Source: an uncultured Roseburia sp. (lineage in GTDB: Bacteria > Bacillota > Clostridia > Lachnospirales > Lachnospiraceae). Taken from it: DNA of 8,287 nucleotides. Below are positions 1-6,246 of this stretch, one piece after another (the first letter of the stretch is position 1; each line of letters opens with the position of its first letter). Under the pieces are notes generated by a model. The model saw nothing but the letters and a program-made list of their open reading frames with translations, was not told where the DNA came from and searched no databases. Location: positions 1-8,287 of the forward strand of contig CAMGET010000042.1 in the NCBI GenBank assembly GCA_946055175.1, read 5' to 3'. A program made the position numbers and the translations under genes.

Positions 1-2039
1 ATCATCCTACTTACGGAAGACAGTTTAAAGTAGAACATTTTGAAGAACGTGCACCGGAGGATGCACAGGCAATCGAAAGATATCTTGGTTCGGGAGCAAT
101 CAAGGGAATCGGATTAGCACTTGCAGCGCGGATTGTTCGACGTTTTAAGGAAGATACCTTTCGCATCATTGAAGAAGAACCGGAGCGTTTGGCAGAAATA
201 AAAGGTATTAGTGAACGCAAGGCAATGGAAATTGCAACACAGGTGAACGAAAAAAGAGATTTGCGTCAGGCAATGATTTTTTTGCAGCAATATGGAATTA
301 CCATGAATCTTGCAGTAAAAATCTATAACAGGTATGGGCAGGAAGTGTACGAAATTTTAAAAAAGAACCCATATCAGCTTGCAGAGGATATCGATGGAGT
401 GGGATTTAAGACTGCAGATGAGATTGCGGCTCGGGTTGGAATCCGTTCCGACTCTGATTTTCGTATCCGAAGTGGTATTTTGTATGTACTTTCGGGGGCA
501 GCATCCGAAGGCCATACATTTTTGCCGCAGGAGGAGCTCACAAAACGAGCAAGTGAGCTGTTGCAGGTGGCACCGGAATTCATAGAGAAACATTATATGG
601 ATTTGGCGATTGAACGAAAACTGATGCTAAAGCAGAAGGAGGAGCAGACACAGATTTATGCAGCCTCTTTCTATTATATGGAGAGCAATGTGGCTACCAT
701 GCTAAAACAACTGGATGTTACTTATGATGAGTCAGATACGACGATTGAGAAACGCATCTTGGCGATTCAGAAGCAGACCGGCATGGAGTTAGAAGAGCAT
801 CAGGTTGAAGCGGTAAAAGAAGCAGTAAAAAATGGACTTTTAATTATCACCGGTGGACCCGGAACAGGTAAAACCACTACAATTAATACCATTATTCGCT
901 ATTTTGAAGCGGAGGGAATGGATATTTTTCTTGCGGCACCCACAGGACGTGCAGCAAAACGAATGAGTGAAACGACAGGATATGAAGCCAGAACCATTCA
1001 CCGTATGCTGGAGTTAAACGGTGGAATGGAAGGAAATGCAGGATTTGAGCGGAACGAAATGAATCCGCTTGAAACAGATGTGATTATTATTGACGAAATG
1101 TCGATGGTGGATATCTCGTTAATGCATTCGCTTCTAAAAGCGATTCCGACCGGAACAAGATTGATTCTGGTAGGAGATGTCAATCAGCTTCCGAGTGTCG
1201 GCCCGGGCTGCGTTTTAAAGGATATCATTGATTCCGGTGTCTGTAACGTAGTAAAGCTGACGAAGATTTTCAGACAGGCAGCAACCAGCGATATTATTGT
1301 CAATGCACATAAAATTAATCGAGGGGAAGAGGTCGCTTTAGATAATAAGAGTATGGATTTCTTCTTCTTAAAGCGCTATGACGCAGATGTCATTATTAAT
1401 GTTGTACTGCAGCTGATTAAACAAAAACTGCCTAAATTTGTAAATGCATCAGAATATGATATACAGGTGCTTACACCAATGAGAAAAGGGCTTCTGGGCG
1501 TAGAACGTCTAAACGTGATTCTGCAAAAATACTTAAATCCACCGTCGCCGGAAAAGCGTGAGAAGGAATATGGAGATACCATCTTCCGCGAAGGTGACAA
1601 GGTAATGCAGACAAAAAACAACTATCAGTTGGAGTGGGAGATAAAAAGCCGTTTCGGACTCACAATTGAAAAAGGAATGGGCATTTTTAACGGCGACACG
1701 GGAATTATCCGGGAAATCAATGATTTTGCCGAGACAGTAACCGTAGAATTTGATGAAGGACGTATGGTAGATTATTCTTTTAAATTATTGGAAGAACTGG
1801 AGCTTGCCTATGCACTTACCATCCATAAATCCCAGGGAAGTGAGTATCCGGCAGTCGTAATCCCACTGCTTAGCGGACCTTCCATGCTAATGAACCGCAA
1901 CCTGCTCTATACAGCAGTAACAAGGGCAAGAAAATGCGTGACACTGGTGGGAAATGAAGCGACCTTTGCAGAGATGATAAAGAATACTTCACAGCAGAAA
2001 AGGTATAGCGGCTTGTGTGACCGCCTGAAGGAAACATGA
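1..2039 (+). CDS. recD2: RecD2-type ATP-dependent DNA helicase (N-terminus off the window)
   Basis: SF1B 5'-3' DNA helicase of the RecD2 (RecD-like, RecBC-independent) family, expected to act in the cytoplasm in DNA repair and replication-fork maintenance. The reading frame is open from base 3 (HPTYGRQFKVE..., typical of the RecD2 N-terminal region), so a TTG at 189 is an internal codon, not the start. About 678 residues are visible; family members run near 740, so roughly 60 residues are missing. Helix-hairpin-helix-like segments lie at about 87-140 (GSGAIKGIG), 189-236 (LAEIKGIS) and 378-428 (DIDGVGFKTAD). Helicase motifs follow in order: Walker A GGPGTGKTTT from 852, Walker B IIIDEMSMVD (acidic pair at 1092-1097), motif III LVGDVNQLPSVGPG near 1170-1210, motif IV region KIFRQA near 1264, motif V TIHKSQGSEYPAVVI from 1818 and motif VI TAVTRARK from 1911. 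All catalytic motifs look intact. No classical terminator follows; the transcript runs into the long palindrome. Confidence 0.95.
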   Translation, partial: HPTYGRQFKVEHFEERAPEDAQAIERYLGSGAIKGIGLALAARIVRRFKEDTFRIIEEEPERLAEIKGISERKAMEIATQVNEKRDLRQAMIFLQQYGITMNLAVKIYNRYGQEVYEILKKNPYQLAEDIDGVGFKTADEIAARVGIRSDSDFRIRSGILYVLSGAASEGHTFLPQEELTKRASELLQVAPEFIEKHYMDLAIERKLMLKQKEEQTQIYAASFYYMESNVATMLKQLDVTYDESDTTIEKRILAIQKQTGMELEEHQVEAVKEAVKNGLLIITGGPGTGKTTTINTIIRYFEAEGMDIFLAAPTGRAAKRMSETTGYEARTIHRMLELNGGMEGNAGFERNEMNPLETDVIIIDEMSMVDISLMHSLLKAIPTGTRLILVGDVNQLPSVGPGCVLKDIIDSGVCNVVKLTKIFRQAATSDIIVNAHKINRGEEVALDNKSMDFFFLKRYDADVIINVVLQLIKQKLPKFVNASEYDIQVLTPMRKGLLGVERLNVILQKYLNPPSPEKREKEYGDTIFREGDKVMQTKNNYQLEWEIKSRFGLTIEKGMGIFNGDTGIIREINDFAETVTVEFDEGRMVDYSFKLLEELELAYALTIHKSQGSEYPAVVIPLLSGPSMLMNRNLLYTAVTRARKCVTLVGNEATFAEMIKNTSQQKRYSGLCDRLKET

Positions 2040-2049
2040 TATGCTGCTG

Positions 2050-2563
2050 AAAAAGTAAGTTTTGATATTATTTATTTTATTTGAATTTAGGAGAAAAAGC
2101 AGATTTCTTTTTTGAAATGAAGTTTGTGTTCTTTGGAGAAAAGTGTAGAAATTCTCTTCTCTTTCTCTGAAATAACATTTTGTGTACGCTAACGGCTTTG
2201 ACAGATACAAAAGAACGTCCGCATAGCACGAACATTCCGTTACACCTTCCTAAGAACATCTAAAAGGCTTGCTTTAGCAAAATCGATATGAAATCCGACT
2301 CCCGAAAAAGGGGTCGTCCGTCGGATTACGTTTTGCTAAAGCAAGCCTTAAGATGTTCTAAGAAAGCTATAAAAGGAAATGTCCGTGTCTATGCGGACGT
2401 TCTTTGTATTTGTCAAACCTTTAGCGAACATAAAAAATCGCATTTTCAGAGAAAGAGAAGTAGTATTTCACACTTTTCTTCACGAACACAAACTTTTTTA
2501 AAAAAGAAATCTGCTTTTTCTTTAAAATCCGGATAAAATAAAAACAATCAAAACTTACTCTTT
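2050..2563. repeat. Giant imperfect palindrome (two ~245-bp inverted arms)
   Basis: Nearly the whole gap between the convergent recD2 and ABC-ATPase genes is one long inverted repeat centred near 2306. Perfectly complementary blocks, in order from outside to centre, are: 2054-2066 with 2547-2559 (13 bp); 2092-2113 with 2500-2521 (22 bp); 2120-2131 with 2484-2495 (12 bp); 2156-2172 with 2444-2460 (17 bp); 2211-2226 with 2389-2404 (16 bp); 2264-2282 with 2331-2349 (19 bp); 2292-2299 with 2320-2327 (8 bp). Blocks between these also align, with substitutions and one- or two-base indels; by eye the arms are about three-quarters to four-fifths identical. The right arm ends against the stop codon of the ATPase gene (2562-2564). 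RNA from either strand could fold into a hairpin of more than 200 pairs with small bulges. I see no ribosome binding site and no credible gene inside. Possible natures are a MITE-like palindromic element, a long structured RNA, or a shared terminator or processing site. That the repeat exists is certain; its function is not known. Confidence 0.93.
2296..2316 (+). other. Apical hairpin of the giant palindrome (alternative fold)
   Basis: At the palindrome's centre two folds compete. The long stem continues as AATCCGAC (2292-2299) with GTCGGATT counted through 2320-2327. Alternatively 2296-2302 pairs with 2310-2316 (CGAC-T-CC with GG-G-GTCG, one T-G wobble), leaving an A-rich loop at 2303-2309. 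The sequence GTCGTCCGTCGG at 2313-2324 contains a near-duplication that lets the left strand CCGAC pair in two registers. This is read directly from the sequence; whether either fold forms is inference. Confidence 0.55.
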
Positions 2564-3365
2564 AAGACAGCAACGCTTTATCGCTGGCGAATTCCTCGCC
2601 GCTTACCTTTTCAAACTGGTGAAGCAGGTCTTCTACAGTCAGGCGCTTCTTTTCCTCGCCTGAGATATTTAAAATAACCTTGCCTTCGTGCATCATAATC
2701 AGGCGGTTTCCGTGAGCAATGGCATCTTTCATATTGTGTGTTACCATCATAGCGGTCAGGTGATTGTCAGCTATGATACGGTCAGAAAGTTCCAGAACTT
2801 TGGCTGCGGTTTTCGGATCTAAGGCAGCGGTGTGCTCATCCAATAACAAAAGCTTCGGCTTTTGAATGGATGCCATCAAAAGCGTGATAGCCTGACGCTG
2901 ACCGCCGGAAAGCAGACCAACCTTTGAAGTAAGACGGTCTTCCAAGCCTAAGTCCAAAGTGGCAAGCAGTTCACGGTAAGTTTCCTGCTCTGCTTTTGTA
3001 ACACCCCAGGAAAGACCACGTTTTTGACCACGGCGGGCTGCAATTGCCATATTTTCCAAAATAGACATCGTAGCAGCGGTTCCTGTCATCGGATCCTGAA
3101 AGACACGGCCTAAATATTTCGCACGTTTGTATTCGGAAAGATTTGTAACATCATCGCCACCGATATAAATCTTACCGGAATCCACCGGCCATACACCGGC
3201 TACCGCATTTAACGTAGTAGATTTTCCGGCTCCGTTTCCACCGATAACTGTAACAAAGTCGCCTTCCTCTAAGGTTAAATTAACACCTGCCAGGGCCACC
3301 TTTTCATTAATGGTTCCGGCATTAAAGGTTTTGTGGATATTTTCAATTCTTAACATTTCAGCCAT
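2562..3365 (-). CDS. ABC transporter ATP-binding protein (TrpZ-like, COG1101 type)
   Basis: Cytoplasmic ATPase, 267 residues, that powers the importer encoded by the two genes upstream of it on the minus strand. All nucleotide-binding motifs are present: Walker A GGNGAGKST (residues 42-50), Q-loop glutamine at 90, signature LSGGQ (152-156), Walker B LLLLDE (172-177), the D-loop region HTAALDP just after it, and switch histidine in VTHN (H210). The DEHTAALDP arrangement is typical of the ATPases that partner COG2984 binding proteins. The start ATG (3363-3365) overlaps the permease stop codon by one base (TAATG), with AGAGGTG just upstream, so the two are translationally coupled and co-transcribed. 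Its stop codon directly abuts the long palindrome. The role as an amino-acid importer ATPase follows from family and context; the substrate is not shown by the sequence. Confidence 0.93.
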   Translation of the reverse strand: MAEMLRIENIHKTFNAGTINEKVALAGVNLTLEEGDFVTVIGGNGAGKSTTLNAVAGVWPVDSGKIYIGGDDVTNLSEYKRAKYLGRVFQDPMTGTAATMSILENMAIAARRGQKRGLSWGVTKAEQETYRELLATLDLGLEDRLTSKVGLLSGGQRQAITLLMASIQKPKLLLLDEHTAALDPKTAAKVLELSDRIIADNHLTAMMVTHNMKDAIAHGNRLIMMHEGKVILNISGEEKKRLTVEDLLHQFEKVSGEEFASDKALLS

Positions 3366-4315
3366 TATTTCACCTCTTTCTTTGCGTATTTCCCTTTGAG
3401 ATACGGAATCGAAAGGAAAAGCGCAACGACGATTGCTGAGAACAGCTTTAAGTCATCGGATGGGAATTTCAGCCATAATACAACACTGATTACCATATAG
3501 TAGATGATGGCACCTGCAATCACAGAAAGCAGGGTATAGGCAAAAGAAATCTTTTTGCCGGCACAGAGTTTGCCAAACAAAACCTCACCGATAATCACAG
3601 CTGCAAGACCGATGACAATCGCACCACGTCCCATATTAACGTCTGCGGCACCCTGATACTGTGCATATAAGGCACCGGCAAGACCGAAGATACCGTTGGA
3701 AATCATGAGCGCCAGAACAGTATGGAAGTTCGTATTAATACCCTGGGCTCTTGCCATTTGCGGGTTACATCCGGTTGCACGGATTGCCTGTCCCTGTTCT
3801 GTACCGAAATACCAGTATAACAGACCGATGATTACCACACAGAAAAGAATTAAGGTGATAAACAAACGGATCTCAGCAACTGTAGAATCCGTCAGATAAC
3901 GAAGGGAGACAATCAGGTTGTATTTGTCAACGTTAACCGCCTGATTGGAGCAACCCATAATATTCAGATTAATGGAGTAAAGCGATATCTGGGTCAGAAT
4001 ACCGGCTAAGATACCCGGAATCCCGAGTGCAGTATGTAATAAACCGGTAATCAGTCCGGCTAACATACCTGCCAGAAAAGCAAAAATCAGAGCCAGCCAT
4101 GGATTCATGCCTCCTCGAATCAGCATAACAGCCACAGCAGCCCCTGTTGCAAAAGAACCGTCAACGGTTAAATCTGCAAAATCCAAAAGTTTATAGGTGA
4201 TATAGACACCCAGTGCCAAAAGCCCCCAAATCATTCCCTGCGCAAACGCACCCGGCATGGAGCGGAAAAGCGCTATCGGATTTAATGAGGCAAAATAACT
4301 TGTTAAAACAGCCAT
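3365..4315 (-). CDS. ABC transporter permease (TrpY-like, COG4120 type)
   Basis: Integral membrane subunit, 316 residues, of the ABC importer. It belongs to the branched-chain amino acid / ribose type of permease rather than the MetI type. About eight or nine hydrophobic segments can be seen, roughly at residues 24-41, 54-68, 72-92, 97-115, 151-170, 197-218, 233-250, 260-283 and 290-305. The cytoplasmic coupling-loop motif GQAIRATGCNPQMARAQGIN (175-194) is characteristic of this permease class. Residues 41-55 (YKLLDFADLTVDGSF) match the usual N-terminal signature of these proteins. The ATG at 4313-4315 is preceded by AGAAAGG (4324-4330) at eight bases. It follows the binding-protein gene after 83 bases that hold a stem-loop, and overlaps the ATPase gene by one base. 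The protein appears full length and intact. Confidence 0.93.
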   Translation of the reverse strand: MAVLTSYFASLNPIALFRSMPGAFAQGMIWGLLALGVYITYKLLDFADLTVDGSFATGAAVAVMLIRGGMNPWLALIFAFLAGMLAGLITGLLHTALGIPGILAGILTQISLYSINLNIMGCSNQAVNVDKYNLIVSLRYLTDSTVAEIRLFITLILFCVVIIGLLYWYFGTEQGQAIRATGCNPQMARAQGINTNFHTVLALMISNGIFGLAGALYAQYQGAADVNMGRGAIVIGLAAVIIGEVLFGKLCAGKKISFAYTLLSVIAGAIIYYMVISVVLWLKFPSDDLKLFSAIVVALFLSIPYLKGKYAKKEVK

Positions 4316-4359
4316 AAAAAATACCTTTCTTACTTTATTTCACTTTCTAATATCTGCGA

Positions 4360-4389
4360 CAAAATCTCCCAGTTACCTGAGAGATTTTG
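4360..4389 (-). promoter_or_regulatory. Intercistronic mRNA stem-loop with GTAA (GNRA) tetraloop
   Basis: Read on the minus strand, the 30 bases form an exact 13-pair stem (CAAAATCTCTCAG with CTGGGAGATTTTG, one T-G wobble) closed by the tetraloop GTAA, which is a GNRA loop in RNA. It lies nine bases after the binding-protein stop codon and before the permease ribosome binding site. No T-run follows, so it is not a standard intrinsic terminator. In binding-protein-dependent operons a stem-loop at this place commonly protects the upstream message from 3' decay or ends part of the transcripts, giving an excess of binding protein over membrane parts. That role is inferred here. Confidence 0.75.
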
Positions 4390-4398
4390 CTAAGAAAC

Positions 4399-5370
4399 TT
4401 ATTCACCGATTGCGGTATAACCTTCCGGAGGAGTAATAGATAACTGTGAGCAGATATCTGCGTTATATTTCTTGGTAACCTGTGGTGCATATTCAATTTC
4501 CATTTTTGTAATGTCTGCACCGTTTACAAGAACTTCATAAGCCATTTCACCGGCTTTGTATCCGATATCGTAGTAACTGATAGAAAGGGTTGCTACACCA
4601 CATCCGGAACAGATACCTTCTTCACCTGCAATAACAGGAATGCCTGCCGGAACAACAATGTTTGCAATCACTTCTGTACTGCCTGCCATCGTGTTGTCGG
4701 TTGGAATATAGATGACATCTACTTCGCTTACTGCGCTCTGTACAACAGCTGCGATTTCATTGGAATCTGCTGCGGTAAATTCTTTATAAGCAATGCCGTC
4801 AGCTGTTAAATATTCTTCGAATTTGGTTGCCTGGAACTTGGAGTTCGGTTCTGCGGAACAGTAGAGAATACCAACTGTCTTAGCATCCGGGAAAAGCTCA
4901 ACAAGCATTTTTTCCTGCTCATCTAACGGAGCTAAATCGGAAGTACCTGAAATATTTCTTCCGGTTGCGCCTGTCCAGTCGCTGATTTCAAGAGCTGAGC
5001 CGTAATCTGTAATGGAAGTTCCAAGGATTGGAATACTGCTTGTAGCGGCTGCACAGCTCTGTAATGCTGTGGTAGCATTTGCAAGAATCAGATTATAGTT
5101 GTTTGAAACAAACGTGTTGGCAATTGTAGCACAGTTTGCCTGCTCGTTCTGAGCATTCTGCAAATCAAAAGTAACATTTTCTTCGCCTAACAATTTCTTT
5201 AATGCATCCTGGAAGCCCTGTGTAGCCGCATCAAGCGCCGGATGCTCTAACTGCTGTAAAATACCGACGGTATATTTTCCGTCTCCTGATGTCTGTGCCG
5301 AACCACATGCTGCAAGAGAAACAGTCATTGCTGCAGCAAGCAGTAAGGAAAGTGTTTTCTTCATTTTCAT
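4399..5370 (-). CDS. ABC transporter substrate-binding lipoprotein (TrpX-like, COG2984 type)
   Basis: Extracytoplasmic solute-binding lipoprotein, 323 residues, first gene of the importer operon. The N-terminus MKMKK plus hydrophobic LSLLLAAAMTVSLAAC-G is a lipoprotein signal with lipobox LAAC, so C22 should be the lipidated residue. The mature protein begins with the family hallmark VGILQQLEHPALDAATQGF, followed by alternating strand/helix segments typical of the ABC_sub_bind fold (two lobes). Characterised relatives include the streptococcal tryptophan-linked TrpX and the tyrosine-binding Clostridioides difficile lipoprotein CD0873, so an aromatic amino acid is the best guess for the ligand, though the family may bind other solutes. 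The first ATG (5368-5370) is preferred over the one two codons later because AGAAAGAGG (5379-5387) lies eight bases upstream. A consensus promoter and an operator-like repeat lie upstream; the leader is too short for a T-box. Confidence 0.92.
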   Translation of the reverse strand: MKMKKTLSLLLAAAMTVSLAACGSAQTSGDGKYTVGILQQLEHPALDAATQGFQDALKKLLGEENVTFDLQNAQNEQANCATIANTFVSNNYNLILANATTALQSCAAATSSIPILGTSITDYGSALEISDWTGATGRNISGTSDLAPLDEQEKMLVELFPDAKTVGILYCSAEPNSKFQATKFEEYLTADGIAYKEFTAADSNEIAAVVQSAVSEVDVIYIPTDNTMAGSTEVIANIVVPAGIPVIAGEEGICSGCGVATLSISYYDIGYKAGEMAYEVLVNGADITKMEIEYAPQVTKKYNADICSQLSITPPEGYTAIGE

Positions 5371-5393
5371 CTCATATACCTCTTTCTTTAGAA

Positions 5394-5409
5394 CGTTAAA
5401 GTGTTAACG
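5394..5409. promoter_or_regulatory. Operator-like inverted repeat CGTTAA-N4-TTAACG
   Basis: A perfect 6+6 inverted repeat with a four-base centre lies just downstream of the predicted start of the ABC operon transcript (about +8 to +23) and upstream of its ribosome binding site. A repressor bound here would block early elongation. The core GTTAA-N4-TTAAC matches the core of the clostridial Rex consensus (TTGTTAA-N4-TTAACAA), but the outer flanks do not match, so the regulator is uncertain. It could also form only a weak RNA hairpin. Confidence 0.55.
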
Positions 5410-5423
5410 CTTTTAATGGGCAA

Positions 5424-5452
5424 ATTATAATACGGAAAAGAAGGATTGTCAA
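5424..5452 (-). promoter_or_regulatory. Consensus sigma-A promoter of the ABC operon
   Basis: On the minus strand: -35 TTGACA (5447-5452), a 17-base spacer and -10 TATAAT (5424-5429). Both hexamers match the consensus exactly with ideal spacing, so this should be a strong vegetative promoter whose output probably depends on repression. The predicted start is near 5417, giving a leader of about 47 bases before the lipoprotein ATG. Confidence 0.88.
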
Positions 5453-5474
5453 CCCTTAAGAAGCATGATATTGT
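5446..5474 (+). promoter_or_regulatory. Probable comF promoter overlapping the divergent -35
   Basis: On the plus strand: TTGTCA (5446-5451), a 17-base spacer and TATTGT (5469-5474), followed by the comF ribosome binding site. Both hexamers are weaker than consensus. The -35 shares five bases with the -35 of the divergent ABC promoter on the other strand, so the two polymerases could not bind at once. The assignment rests on position and spacing only. Confidence 0.45.
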
Positions 5475-5492
5475 TGTTTTGGGAGAGATTTT

Positions 5493-5500
5493 AGGAAAGG
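5493..5500 (+). promoter_or_regulatory. Ribosome binding site fixing the GTG start of comF
   Basis: AGGAAAGG ends six bases before the GTG at 5507. An in-frame TAG at 5492-5494 lies just upstream, so no earlier start is possible and the GTG is the only start that keeps the full N-terminal zinc knuckle. Confidence 0.75.
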
Positions 5501-5506
5501 ACCAAA

Positions 5507-6229
5507 GTGAAAAAAATACAATATTTCAAAGAAGCAGCTTACAGCATCCTGTTTCCGAGACACTGCCCGATTTGTGACGAGGTGGTAACTCTTGGCACAT
5601 ACATTTGCGGAGCATGTGAAACAAAGCTCTCTTATATTACAGAACCTTCCTGTAAAAAGTGCGGCAAACAGCTGGAAGAAGAGGAACGGGAGTATTGCAG
5701 TGACTGCGGAAGAAAGGTACACGCATTCCAACAGGGAAAGGCAGTTTTTTCCTATAAAAAGGAGATGAAGCTTTCCATGTACCGCTTTAAATACGCAAAC
5801 AGGAGGGAGTATGCGTCATTTTACGCAAAGGCGGCGGCTAAGCAATATGGGGAATGGATCAAAAGAAGGGGAATCGAGGTCATTATTCCGATTCCGATGT
5901 ATGAAGGGAAAAGGAGAAAACGCGGCTACAATCAGGCGGAGACCTTTGCAAAAAGCCTTGGGAAAGAAATGAAAATCCCGGTAGATACAAAGCTTTTAAA
6001 ACGTGTGAAAAATACCGTCCCTCAAAAAGAATTAAACGACAGACAACGAAAAGATAATTTAAAAAGGGCTTTCCAATTACGGACAAATATAGTAGAATAT
6101 AGTAAAATATTACTAGTCGATGACATCTATACAACGGGGAGTACAATGGATGCAGCGGCTTGGTGCCTTAGAAATGCAGGTGTAGAAGATATCTATGTAT
6201 TGAGCATTTGTATCGGTGAGGGGTACTAG
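5507..6229 (+). CDS. comF: ComF family protein (phosphoribosyltransferase-like)
   Basis: ComFC/GntX-type protein of 240 residues, the usual family length, acting in the cytoplasm. In naturally competent bacteria ComFC is needed for handling incoming single-stranded DNA; no enzymatic reaction is firmly established. The N-terminus has four CxxC pairs: C20/C23, C34/C37, C49/C52 and C64/C67, consistent with two zinc sites. The C-terminal half is a type I phosphoribosyltransferase domain: IIPIPMYEGKRRKRGYNQAE (126-145, the family hallmark) and the PRPP-binding loop ILLVDDIYTTGST (201-213), with both acidic residues present. The start is GTG. It is followed after 17 bases by the YvyF-like gene and was probably transcribed with it. 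comFA and comFB are not in the window. The recD2 gene in the same orientation lies 3.4 kb upstream, separated by the ABC operon on the opposite strand. Confidence 0.92.
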   Translation: MKKIQYFKEAAYSILFPRHCPICDEVVTLGTYICGACETKLSYITEPSCKKCGKQLEEEEREYCSDCGRKVHAFQQGKAVFSYKKEMKLSMYRFKYANRREYASFYAKAAAKQYGEWIKRRGIEVIIPIPMYEGKRRKRGYNQAETFAKSLGKEMKIPVDTKLLKRVKNTVPQKELNDRQRKDNLKRAFQLRTNIVEYSKILLVDDIYTTGSTMDAAAWCLRNAGVEDIYVLSICIGEGY

Positions 6230-6246
6230 AACAGGAGGAGAACAAA

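Noticed and set aside
189..2039. RecD2 starting at TTG 189 as a 616-residue protein
   Set aside because: The frame is open to the window edge and the upstream residues (HPTYGRQFKVE and a first HhH segment) match the RecD2 N-terminal region, so the gene is partial rather than short.
2077..2259. 60-codon minus-strand open frame in the left arm (and an overlapping 73-codon frame at 1989-2210)
   Set aside because: Mirror image of the right-arm frame or overlap with the recD2 3' end; no Shine-Dalgarno signal or coding character.
2288..2536. 82-codon plus-strand open frame in the right arm of the palindrome
   Set aside because: No ribosome binding site before its ATG, unusual K/S/R-rich composition, and its similarity to the mirrored frame is broken by non-triplet indels; explained by the palindrome.
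2040..2600. Insertion sequence with target-site duplication around the palindrome
   Set aside because: No transposase frame and no convincing direct repeat at the two outer ends; weak TGCTG similarity further out could be chance.
5371..5506. T-box or tryptophan riboswitch-like leader upstream of the TrpX-like operon
   Set aside because: The predicted leader is only about 47 bases, with no specifier stem, T-box sequence or terminator.
5456..5731. 91-codon minus-strand frame overlapping comF
   Set aside because: Antisense shadow of comF; no ribosome binding site and composition follows the real gene.
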